A stretch of DNA of 34,353 bases, taken from positions 1 through 34,353 of the forward strand of contig DFEL01000141.1 of NCBI GenBank assembly GCA_002369055.1. The letters are read 5' to 3'. Positions 1 to 7,470 of this stretch are shown here, in pieces. The stretch's first letter is position 1; each line of letters begins with the position of its first letter. The notes under the pieces were generated by a model. It saw nothing but the letters and a program-made list of their open reading frames with translations, did not search any database and was not told the DNA's origin. Both the position numbers and the translations under genes were made by a program. The DNA is from Cyanobacteria bacterium UBA3803 (GTDB taxonomy: Bacteria; Cyanobacteriota; Vampirovibrionia; Gastranaerophilales; Gastranaerophilaceae).

Positions 1-1182
1 ATTAAACATTTGTTTAAATTCTTGTTCATAAATTTCAGCAATTTCAGGAGAATTTATGAACAGAATATCATTTGTATTAAAACCAGAAATATCTGTTGAA
101 CTGTAATTTGCAGAACCTGTTATAACAATTTTTTTGTCAATAATCACAAATTTATTATGCATAATAGCATTTTGATACTGTAAATCTCCAACATCAGTTT
201 TGCTTTCTACAAGTGTTTTAGCAAGCTTTAGTGTGTCGGGATAAAAGTTTGTTCCGTTCGCATTTATGTCATATACAAGTCTGATTCTAACTCCTCTTTT
301 AATTGCACTTTGTAATGCGGTTGTTATGTCCGGTATGTCAGAATAGCCGTATAATGCCATGTCAATTGATTTTTGCGCATTATTAATTTGTTTCAAAATT
401 TCTATGCAATAGTCTGTTGTACATTTGTTATGAGGTGTAAAAACAGTTGTTAAATCAGTAAGATATATTTTCATATATTCATCTGAAATTGTAAATTTTT
501 TGGGTTTGATATTTTTAAGTGCATCAATTTCTTTTGCAAGTTTTTCATTGTGTTTTTTAGGTACAGAGTTTTTAATTACATTTTCGCAAAATTTACAGCC
601 TTGTGCATTTTTAGGTATCTGATTTTTAGGTATAATGATTGAATCGTGTGCAAGTTGTCCGTATTTGCAGTTTAAACGATGATATTTATTACTTTTGTTG
701 TTGAATATTCTAAGTTCTGAACTTTTAGCCAGTTGAATTTGTTTTTCAAATGCTTTTGGATTTGCCGGTTTGCCGTCTTTCAGTGCAAATGGTGAATTTT
801 GAAACATTTTATTGTAATTTTTTCCGTTTAAAGTTACTGAAATATGGCTGTTATCAAGTTTTTTGTAATTGATTTTTTTTTCTTCAAGCAGACTTTGAGC
901 ATATTTTTCAGCAAAATATCCTATTGATAAGGCTGTTTCTTCATCTATACCAATTTTTTCGGCAATATTTCTTTGATAGTCGCTTGTTTTTGACGTAAAT
1001 GTTTCAATACCGTCTACAATGAACTTTTCATTAGCTTCAACTTTACCGTTTTTATTAAGGTCAAGTGCAATTTGTTCCGGAGTATAAACTTTAATAACTT
1101 GTATAGAATCCTTATTTGCAATTATGCAATATGTAAATATTACAAACAGACATACTATTAGTATTATGCTAATTCTTTTCAT
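1..1182 (-). CDS. Phospholipase D-like nuclease with EF-hand-like and Ada-type zinc motifs (3' end cut by window)
   Basis: The reading frame is open from an ATG at 1182 to the window edge, giving 394 residues with no stop. A hydrophobic segment at residues 4-21 predicts export or membrane anchoring. Residues 41-52 (DLNKNGKVEANE) fit a canonical EF-hand calcium loop. H168, C172, C196 and C199 form an HxxxC...CxxC pattern like the Ada metal-binding domain. Near the end of the visible part lies one HKD motif (H342, K344, D349, HNKFVIID) followed by ITGSANYS, the signature of the phospholipase D superfamily. One HKD per chain is typical of dimeric Nuc-type nucleases, but the missing C-terminus could hold more. 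The start overlaps the last 14 bases of the upstream deacetylase gene and lacks a strong Shine-Dalgarno, so translational coupling is likely. Substrate (DNA or lipid) is unknown. Confidence 0.8.
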   Translation of the reverse strand, partial: MKRISIILIVCLFVIFTYCIIANKDSIQVIKVYTPEQIALDLNKNGKVEANEKFIVDGIETFTSKTSDYQRNIAEKIGIDEETALSIGYFAEKYAQSLLEEKKINYKKLDNSHISVTLNGKNYNKMFQNSPFALKDGKPANPKAFEKQIQLAKSSELRIFNNKSNKYHRLNCKYGQLAHDSIIIPKNQIPKNAQGCKFCENVIKNSVPKKHNEKLAKEIDALKNIKPKKFTISDEYMKIYLTDLTTVFTPHNKCTTDYCIEILKQINNAQKSIDMALYGYSDIPDITTALQSAIKRGVRIRLVYDINANGTNFYPDTLKLAKTLVESKTDVGDLQYQNAIMHNKFVIIDKKIVITGSANYSSTDISGFNTNDILFINSPEIAEIYEQEFKQMFN

Positions 1183-2029
1183 CTGTTTCTGCCATTTTTT
1201 TGTAGGTTGTAAATTCAAAACCAAAGTTTTCAATTTTAAATTTCATTTCTTGGTTTTGTGTAATGTTGTATTCCGACATTTTTTCCGAAAAATAAGGATG
1301 AATTAGTGATTCAACCAGTATATTTTCATCTTTTTGGAATATTCTTAAGCCGTTTTCAACTGTGTTATTGTCCATCATTCCTGTATAGCTCACACCTACA
1401 AGATAATCATTTGTTTTCAGTGTCGGATATTTTTTTAATGTTTTTCTGTTTTTCAATGTAAATCCGTTTAAAAGTATAACTTTTAATTGGTTTATCGGAT
1501 ATTTGATATTTATATGTTTGCTCAATAATGGAGTTATATATGGCTTTTCATATTGCGTTCTGATATAAGGTATTTCGTATTCTTGTGCTAATTTGCAAGT
1601 TAGTTCAAAAATATTTGGAATCCCGTGAGTATGTACATGCGAATCTATATGAGCAGGATTTAAGTGCATTTTTATTTTTTCAATTTGTGCTCTAAATTCT
1701 GTTTCTAATTGGTCAATAAATTCTTGTTTATTGGACTTTGCCATTAACTGAGTATAACTGTTGTTAAAATATCCGTTTTTATCAACAAGTAGAGGTATTT
1801 TTGAATATTCGGAAAGAGCTTTGCCTTCAATAATATTAAGGTGAACGCCAATACATAAATCAGGACATTCGGGCATGATTTCATTAATAACGGCATCAAA
1901 TGCTTCTCCATTTGCACACAGACTTGCTGATTTTAATACTCCACTGTTATATCCGTCAATAACACCTTTGTTTATGTTGTTTGATAACCCTAAGTCATCC
2001 GCATTTAATATGAATTTTTTATTTGACAT
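1169..2029 (-). CDS. YdjC/ChbG-family carbohydrate deacetylase
   Basis: This 286-residue protein belongs to the YdjC family of metal-dependent deacetylases, which includes ChbG (acetylated chitooligosaccharides) and the hopanoid-associated HpnK. The N-terminus FILNADDLGLS carries the paired Asp (D11, D12). H63 in GVHLN and the cluster HIDSHVHTHG (H127, H131, H133, H135) supply the expected metal and catalytic histidines. Length is normal for the family. An AAGGA ribosome site precedes the ATG. The gene is divergent from a membrane glycosyltransferase and overlaps the downstream PLD-like gene. The glycosyltransferase neighbour suggests a role in modifying a surface or lipid-linked amino sugar, which is inference; the exact substrate cannot be read from the sequence. 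Confidence 0.85.
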   Translation of the reverse strand: MSNKKFILNADDLGLSNNINKGVIDGYNSGVLKSASLCANGEAFDAVINEIMPECPDLCIGVHLNIIEGKALSEYSKIPLLVDKNGYFNNSYTQLMAKSNKQEFIDQLETEFRAQIEKIKMHLNPAHIDSHVHTHGIPNIFELTCKLAQEYEIPYIRTQYEKPYITPLLSKHINIKYPINQLKVILLNGFTLKNRKTLKKYPTLKTNDYLVGVSYTGMMDNNTVENGLRIFQKDENILVESLIHPYFSEKMSEYNITQNQEMKFKIENFGFEFTTYKKMAETDEKN

Positions 2030-2036
2030 AAAATCC

Positions 2037-2063
2037 TTGCCCTTTATCTTAGATTATTATAAT
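2037..2063 (+). promoter_or_regulatory. Promoter for the glycosyltransferase, overlapping a divergent promoter
   Basis: TTGCCC at 2037-2042 and a perfect TATAAT at 2058-2063 are separated by 15 bp, slightly short. On the other strand TATAAT (2056-2061 on plus) with TTGCTG 17 bp upstream would drive the YdjC gene. The two -10 hexamers share four bases. Confidence 0.5.
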
Positions 2064-2096
2064 ATAAAAATATAAGAGCAGCAAACGGAGTGAAAG

Positions 2097-3050
2097 ATGA
2101 AAAAACCCACATTGGCAATAGCAGTTCCATGTTATAATGAGGAATTATGTGTAGAAAGCACTGTGGAAAGTCTTATAGAAGTGTTAAGCGATTTAATGGC
2201 AAAGGATAAAATTAATCCTGATAGTTTTCTATACCTTGTAGATGACGGTTCTAAAGATAAAACTTGGGATATAATATCACGTTTGCATGAGAAAAATAAT
2301 CTTGTAAAAGGTTTAAAATTTATAAGAAATTTTGGTAATCAAAAGGCTCATATTGCAGGATTACTCGGGGCAAGAGAAATGGGCTGTGATTGTGTGGTTT
2401 CCATAGATGCAGATTTACAACAAGATCAATGGGCAATAGAAAAATTTATTGACAAATACATGGAAGGGGCAGATGTTGTTTCAGGGGTTAGAAATAGCCG
2501 TGATACCGATACTTTTTTAAAAAAGACAACTGCTCTGTGTTTTTATAAATTTATGAATATTTTAGGGGTAAATATTCCCGTAAATCAAAGTGATTACAGA
2601 TTGGTAAGTAAAAAAGCTTTGGATATTTTAGCTATGTATCCCGAAAAACAAGTTTTTTTGAGAGGTTTTTTTAACGAAATAGGTTTGAAAAATGAGATAG
2701 TGTATTTTGACGTAAAACCAAGACTTCAAGGAGAATCTAAATTTAATTATATGTCTTTAATCGGACTTGCCCTAAACGGCATAACATCTTTTAGTATTAC
2801 TCCGCTTAGAATAATTGCCGTTTTGGGATTTTTTATGGCAGTGTTTGCTATTGGTCTTGGTGTAGAAGTTTTGATAGAAAAATATTTCTTGCATACATCT
2901 CCTGCCGGTTGGGCAACAATTATTGTATTAATGGCATTTTTTGGCGGTTTGCAATTGTTTTGTATGGGAATTATCGGAGAATATTTAGGACAAGTTTATA
3001 GAGAAGTAAAAGCAAGACCAAGATATATTGTTGAAACAGAATTAAAATAA
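2097..3050 (+). CDS. Family 2 glycosyltransferase, GtrB/DPM1-type polyprenyl-phosphate sugar transferase
   Basis: 317 residues with a GT-A catalytic domain followed by two membrane helices (about 235-258 and 270-293). This is the architecture of GtrB/CsbB-like enzymes that transfer a sugar from a nucleotide donor to undecaprenyl phosphate at the inner membrane. Visible motifs are VPCYNEE near the N-terminus, VDDGSKD (48-54) and the metal-binding DAD (104-106). The helix after DAD reads DLQQDQW rather than the common DLQDPP, and QSDYRLV (164-170) replaces the usual GDFRL. A GGAG ribosome site lies 8 bases upstream of the ATG. The divergent deacetylase may act on the same glycan. No flippase or acceptor glycosyltransferase is adjacent, so the final acceptor is unknown. 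Confidence 0.88.
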   Translation: MKKPTLAIAVPCYNEELCVESTVESLIEVLSDLMAKDKINPDSFLYLVDDGSKDKTWDIISRLHEKNNLVKGLKFIRNFGNQKAHIAGLLGAREMGCDCVVSIDADLQQDQWAIEKFIDKYMEGADVVSGVRNSRDTDTFLKKTTALCFYKFMNILGVNIPVNQSDYRLVSKKALDILAMYPEKQVFLRGFFNEIGLKNEIVYFDVKPRLQGESKFNYMSLIGLALNGITSFSITPLRIIAVLGFFMAVFAIGLGVEVLIEKYFLHTSPAGWATIIVLMAFFGGLQLFCMGIIGEYLGQVYREVKARPRYIVETELK

Positions 3051-3060
3051 ACCAAATAAA

Positions 3061-3081
3061 AAGCGGTCTTTGTGACCGCTT
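3061..3081. terminator. Hairpin, best as a minus-strand terminator
   Basis: AAGCGGTC (3061-3068) pairs with GACCGCTT (3074-3081) around a 5-base loop. Read on the minus strand it is followed by TTTATTT, typical of intrinsic termination; on plus there is no T tract. Confidence 0.6.
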
Positions 3082-3127
3082 AAAATAACTTACTAACTTT
3101 TACTTACCTATTCCTTTTTCCCTAAAT

Positions 3128-3167
3128 GTTTTATCAAGCGTTTATGTGCTTGTTCAAAACTTTTTTT
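3128..3167 (+). terminator. Intrinsic terminator downstream of the glycosyltransferase
   Basis: GTTTT and CAAGC (3128-3139) pair with GCTTG and AAAAC (3148-3160) across an 8-base loop with a small internal bulge, then seven Ts follow at 3161-3167. It probably ends the glycosyltransferase transcript. Confidence 0.55.
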
Positions 3168-3356
3168 ATACAAATCAATTATTTATGACTTAGTATATGA
3201 TTATTTTGCCTGTTTGCTATCTCCATTAAGTGTGATTACAAGTACGTTCAATATTTGTTAATATGTTAATAATAACTTAAATATCGCTCGTACTTTATAT
3301 AAGTTTTTTTGAATAAAAAAATTGCTTTTTGAAATTAAAAAGTGTTTACAAAACTT
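3168..3356. other. AT-rich non-coding gap, no gene seen
   Basis: No credible reading frame, tRNA or known RNA was recognised here. Only very short open frames occur, and none has a ribosome site. It sits between terminators that flank it on both sides. Confidence 0.5.
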
Positions 3357-3390
3357 AACAGGATATTACAAAGTTTTGTAATATCCTGTT
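3357..3390 (-). terminator. Perfect 16-bp inverted repeat just after ftsH
   Basis: AACAGGATATTACAAA (3357-3372) is exactly complementary to the 16 bases at 3375-3390, with only GT between. It lies 22 bases beyond the ftsH stop. On the minus strand it is followed by AAGTTTTG, a weak T tract, so it may act as terminator or as a 3'-end stabiliser. Confidence 0.55.
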
Positions 3391-3412
3391 ATAAGCAAAT
3401 TAGTATTTTAAA

Positions 3413-5296
3413 TTAAACGTCTGCTCTTGAGTTTCTAACTTGTTCCATCAATTCAACAAATTCTTTTTCGTCAAGAGTTTCCATTTCAAGAAGTTTATGT
3501 GCAATGGTATCAAGCATATCTCTATTGTCAATTAAAAGAGTTTTTGCAAGTTCATATTGTTCATTAACAATTCTTTGAACTTCGTTATCAATTTCGGCTG
3601 CAATTTCTTCCGAGTAATCTCTTTGATGTCCGAAATCACGTCCCATGAAAACGTGGTCTTCACTTTTACCATAAGCGAGGTTGCCGAGTTTTTCGCTCAT
3701 ACCGTATTTTGTAACCATAGCTCTTGCCATTTGAGTTACTTTTTCAAGGTCGTTTGAAGCTCCTGTTGTAATAAATTCTTTACCGTAAATTATTTCTTCT
3801 GCAATTCTTCCGCCAAGAGTCATAGCAATTTTATCCAACAATTGAACTTTTTTCATTGTTAAGTGGTCTTTTTCCGGTAAAACCATAGTAACACCCAGAG
3901 CCATACCTCTGGGGATAATTGAAACTTTGTGTAGCGGGTCGCAATTGCCTAAGAGCTTTGCTAATAAAGCGTGACCAACTTCGTGATAAGCGGTATTTTC
4001 CTTTTCTTCATCGGAAATGATACGACTTTTCTTTTCCGGACCTGCCATAACTTTATCAATTGCTTCTTCTAAGTCATCCATATAAATTCTTGTTTTGTTA
4101 TGACGAGCGGCAAGAAGTGCTGCTTCATTAAGAAGGTTTTGCAAATCTGCACCTGTAAATCCGGGAGTACGTTTTGCAAGAACTTTCAAATCAACTTCAT
4201 CCGCAAGAGGTTTATTTTTTGCGTGAACTTGCAAAATTTGTTCTCTGCCTAAAATATCGGGTCTATTGATTACAATTTGTCTGTCAAATCTACCCGGTCT
4301 TAAAAGAGCGTTATCCAAAATGTCAGGTCTGTTTGTAGCAGCAATAACAATAATATTCATTGTTTCATCAAAACCGTCCATTTCAACAAGTAATTGATTA
4401 AGAGTTTGTTCTCTTTCGTCGTGACCACCGCCAAGACCTGCCCCACGTTGACGACCTACGGCATCAATTTCATCAATAAAAATAATGCAAGGTTGATGTT
4501 TTTTTGCTTGATCAAACAAATCTCTAACACGGCTTGCACCTACACCAACAAACATTTCAACGAAATCGGAACCTGAAATAGAGAAGAACGGAACACCTGC
4601 TTCGCCTGCAACAGCTTTAGCCATTAAAGTTTTACCTGTTCCGGGAGGGCCTACAAGAAGAACGCCTTTAGGTATTTTTGCTCCTAATTTTATGTATTTT
4701 TCGCCATTTTTTAAGAAGTCAACAATTTCTTCAAGTTCCTTCTTTTCTTCGTCAATGCCTGCAACGTCTTTAAACATAACTTTAACTTTGCTGTCTAAAA
4801 GCATTTTTGCACGGCTTTTGCCAAAAGACATTGCTTGAGAGCCGCCTGCTGATAGTCCTTTTGCCATTAAGATTAAGAAAATTATAAAGAAAATAGGCAA
4901 AGCCAGAGAGCCTATTGTGCTCATCAATTTTGAAGATTCGCTTGGCTTGCTGACAGAAATTTCTACATTTGCATCTTCAAGTCTTTTCATAAGTCCTGCG
5001 TCATTAGGAGTAAGGACTTTGTATTGAAGTGTCGGTGTTGTTTGTGACATGCCATATAGCATTGGAAGATTTTTTTTGTCTTCCTTTTTAACTTCGGGTT
5101 GCTTAACAGGAGTTGCTATTAAGAAAGTTTTGTCGAGTTCTACCGACTTAATTTCGCCATTGGAAAGTTTTTGTAAAAAGTTTGTATATGTAAGTTCTTC
5201 CGTTGTGGTAGTAGGGCCTGTAAAAAGCATTGAAACGAATGCCAGCACCATAATACCTAAGATTATGTACATACCGAGTGATTGACTTTTATTCAT
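3413..5296 (-). CDS. ftsH: ATP-dependent zinc metalloprotease FtsH
   Basis: This 627-residue protein is a full-length FtsH, the membrane-anchored AAA+ protease that degrades misassembled membrane proteins and some soluble regulators. Two membrane helices (about 9-27 and 128-148) enclose a periplasmic segment. The cytosolic part has Walker A GPPGTGKT (216-223), Walker B IIFIDEID (271-278), the second region of homology ending in RPGRFDR (333-339), and the zinc site HEVGH (438-442). It stands alone on the minus strand between its own promoter and a strong inverted repeat. A GAGAGGT ribosome site precedes the ATG. Nothing is missing or unusual. Confidence 0.98.
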   Translation of the reverse strand: MNKSQSLGMYIILGIMVLAFVSMLFTGPTTTTEELTYTNFLQKLSNGEIKSVELDKTFLIATPVKQPEVKKEDKKNLPMLYGMSQTTPTLQYKVLTPNDAGLMKRLEDANVEISVSKPSESSKLMSTIGSLALPIFFIIFLILMAKGLSAGGSQAMSFGKSRAKMLLDSKVKVMFKDVAGIDEEKKELEEIVDFLKNGEKYIKLGAKIPKGVLLVGPPGTGKTLMAKAVAGEAGVPFFSISGSDFVEMFVGVGASRVRDLFDQAKKHQPCIIFIDEIDAVGRQRGAGLGGGHDEREQTLNQLLVEMDGFDETMNIIVIAATNRPDILDNALLRPGRFDRQIVINRPDILGREQILQVHAKNKPLADEVDLKVLAKRTPGFTGADLQNLLNEAALLAARHNKTRIYMDDLEEAIDKVMAGPEKKSRIISDEEKENTAYHEVGHALLAKLLGNCDPLHKVSIIPRGMALGVTMVLPEKDHLTMKKVQLLDKIAMTLGGRIAEEIIYGKEFITTGASNDLEKVTQMARAMVTKYGMSEKLGNLAYGKSEDHVFMGRDFGHQRDYSEEIAAEIDNEVQRIVNEQYELAKTLLIDNRDMLDTIAHKLLEMETLDEKEFVELMEQVRNSRADV

Positions 5297-5332
5297 TTAT
5301 TTTACCTCTCAAAGTGTTTTTTAATAACTACA

Positions 5333-5360
5333 TTATACCAATACAAAATAATATGGCAAG
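5333..5360 (-). promoter_or_regulatory. ftsH promoter
   Basis: On the minus strand TTGCCA (5355-5360) and TATAAT (5333-5338) are 16 bp apart, and TGG before the -10 makes it an extended -10. Transcription would begin near 5326, about 30 bases before the ftsH ATG. Confidence 0.7.
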
Positions 5361-5399
5361 AAATGTTATTAATATAAATTTATAAAAGTATTTCAACAC

Positions 5400-5428
5400 T
5401 TGTATAAAATAAGAATATAGTGCATAAT
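5400..5428 (+). promoter_or_regulatory. Promoter for the pilin-like operon
   Basis: TTGTAT (5400-5405) and CATAAT (5423-5428) are spaced by 17 bp. A GGAG ribosome site at 5443-5446 follows, then the GTG start at 5452. The surrounding AT richness lowers certainty. Confidence 0.45.
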
Positions 5429-5451
5429 AGATAATATAAACTGGAGATATT

Positions 5452-7467
5452 GTGAACCGATTTTTACAAGAAAAATTCATAGCCTTCACATTAGCCGAAA
5501 TGTTGGTCATTTTGGCACTTTTCAGTACAATTGCAGCAGCGACGTTGCCTGTTGTAACGGCACGCAGAGCATTGGATGTTTCAGAACTTGCAACAGGCGG
5601 TTCAACGCTTGACCCGTGGACTTATTCAAGTGCATATAACGGTATATCATATTACAATTCGCAGTCTTCATTAATTGCAACTTCTGCCGTAATGGTTGGC
5701 GGACAAGTTAGTGCGGATGCTAAATCTATCGGATATCCGCAACTTATTGTCAAAGATAATTATGGTGTAAACAGTAGACATTTTGGTAAGCACATAGTAT
5801 TTTTGAAACGTAACTCTAACAATAATACCTACCTGGGCGGAAGTATTATGATGGGTAATTCCGGTGAAGGCAGTATTGCTATCGGTGCAAATGCTATGAT
5901 TAATGACGGTGGCCCTCCCGATCAATATTATTCTCTTGATACCAGACCTTATAGTGTTGCTATTGGTTCTTATGCTATGCGTAATGGTCCTAGTGGTGCA
6001 ACATTCAATTCAAGTGTTGCAATAGGATACAGTAATATCGAATATTATGGTGGTAACAATAATGTTGCTATAGGTTATAAAAATAGTTTTAATACCACTA
6101 CAAATTATAGTGTTGGTATTGGTCATAGTTATTTATTGCCTTGGAGTGTTGCAATTGGAAATTATGCTGCAGTTGCGGCATACAACTCAAAACATTCTGT
6201 TGCAATAGGTTCAAGTGCTTTGCATCAGTCGGCACCTGTAGATTATGCAACTTCTATCGGTTACTATTCAAGCCGCTATGGTTCTGCAAATTCAACAGGA
6301 AGTAATGCTGTAACAATAGGTTCTTATGCTGGTTATGCTTCGAACGCTAATAATAGTGTGCTTTTAGGTAATCGTACACAAACTAAATCTAGTGAGTCGG
6401 TTGTCATTGGTAACTATGCTACCGCAAATACTTCAAAATCCGGTGCGGTTGTAATTGGTGATTATGCAGGGCTTGATTTATATTATAATAATAATTCTTT
6501 ACCTACAATTATTGGTTATTACGCAGGGACTACTATGCATACATCTCCATTATCCGTAGCAAATAGTGTTTATCCTGTTAGAATAGGCTATTGGGCAGGT
6601 GCAAATGAAGCCGGAGGACCTACACCTTATATTGCAGATGTTGCTATTGGTACTTATGCAGGAATGGTAGGACATGGTCTTACTGTATTAAATTATGGTT
6701 CTGTTTTTATCGGGTATGCTTCTGGTCATATAAGTAAGGCAAAACGCTCTGTATGTATTGGTAGTATGACTTGTCAAGAATATGCTTTGGGTGAAAGTGT
6801 TGTTCGTATTGCACCATACGGGTATTATGATGTGAATTCAAAGACTTTAGGTGAATATGCTTCTCATATTGGTATGCCGACAATGATAGAAAATCTTGAC
6901 AGTGCAAACAAAGAAAAGTTTTTGGGCAATAGTTACAGTAATATGCTTATTACTCCTGCTATTACAAACTCTGATTTGGCAACTTCTTCTATTTTATTCT
7001 ATGCCAACACAGTGTATGGGCCTTCAACAACATTTACAAGTTTTTCTGATAAGCGTTTGAAAGAAAATATCAAACCTGCAAAATATGGTTTAAATGATAT
7101 CAAAAAAATTAATATATATGAATATAATCTGAAAGACGAAAGCCTTAAGAAACGTCAAATTGGTGTAATTGCTCAAGAAATGAAGGAAGTTATACCTGAG
7201 GGTGTGAAACAGTTGCCGAGCGGATATTATACGGTTAGTGCGGACTGGTTGATTTTCCCTATGGTGAACGCAATAAAAGAATTGGACAAAACTTTTGTTT
7301 CTTTGAAATCAGATTTAACAAAGTATTTTAATGAATATATCGTTCTTGTATCAAGGGTTAAAACACTTGAGAAGGAGGTTAAAACTCTTGAACGTGAAAA
7401 CAAATCGTTGACAAAAGAAGTAAGTATTGCGTATAAAAAAGCAAAATTGGCAGAAAGAAGACAATAA
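5452..7467 (+). CDS. Prepilin-anchored beta-roll protein with S74-type chaperone domain, paralogue 1
   Basis: 671 residues, GTG start with a GGAG site. The N-terminus is a type IV prepilin signal, FIA|FTLAEM, then a hydrophobic helix; the pilin Glu+5 is kept and the residue before the cleavage point is Ala. Residues about 100-460 contain some 17 copies of a YadA-head-like motif (VAIGSYA, VTIGSYAG, VVIGNYA), expected to stack as a beta-roll. A Cys pair (SVCIGSMTC) closes the repeats. From residue 532 comes an S74/intramolecular-chaperone domain, SDKRLKENI, in which S532 and K537 match the Ser-Lys pair that self-cleaves in endosialidase tail spikes and MYRF. A coiled coil ends the protein. It is first of three tandem paralogues, three bases from the next. 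A surface adhesin displayed through a pilus-type machine is my inference. No enzymatic domain is seen. Confidence 0.85.
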   Translation: MNRFLQEKFIAFTLAEMLVILALFSTIAAATLPVVTARRALDVSELATGGSTLDPWTYSSAYNGISYYNSQSSLIATSAVMVGGQVSADAKSIGYPQLIVKDNYGVNSRHFGKHIVFLKRNSNNNTYLGGSIMMGNSGEGSIAIGANAMINDGGPPDQYYSLDTRPYSVAIGSYAMRNGPSGATFNSSVAIGYSNIEYYGGNNNVAIGYKNSFNTTTNYSVGIGHSYLLPWSVAIGNYAAVAAYNSKHSVAIGSSALHQSAPVDYATSIGYYSSRYGSANSTGSNAVTIGSYAGYASNANNSVLLGNRTQTKSSESVVIGNYATANTSKSGAVVIGDYAGLDLYYNNNSLPTIIGYYAGTTMHTSPLSVANSVYPVRIGYWAGANEAGGPTPYIADVAIGTYAGMVGHGLTVLNYGSVFIGYASGHISKAKRSVCIGSMTCQEYALGESVVRIAPYGYYDVNSKTLGEYASHIGMPTMIENLDSANKEKFLGNSYSNMLITPAITNSDLATSSILFYANTVYGPSTTFTSFSDKRLKENIKPAKYGLNDIKKINIYEYNLKDESLKKRQIGVIAQEMKEVIPEGVKQLPSGYYTVSADWLIFPMVNAIKELDKTFVSLKSDLTKYFNEYIVLVSRVKTLEKEVKTLERENKSLTKEVSIAYKKAKLAERRQ

Positions 7468-7470
7468 TAC

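Noticed and set aside
1875..2075. Plus-strand ORF running into the divergent promoter region
   Set aside because: Antisense to the YdjC-family start, hydrophobic by chance, no ribosome site.
3133..3240. Minus-strand small ORF of about 21 codons (TTG start, LYKKSFEQAHKRLIKHLGKKE-like product)
   Set aside because: No ribosome site, rare start codon, and it overlaps the hairpin assigned as a plus-strand terminator.
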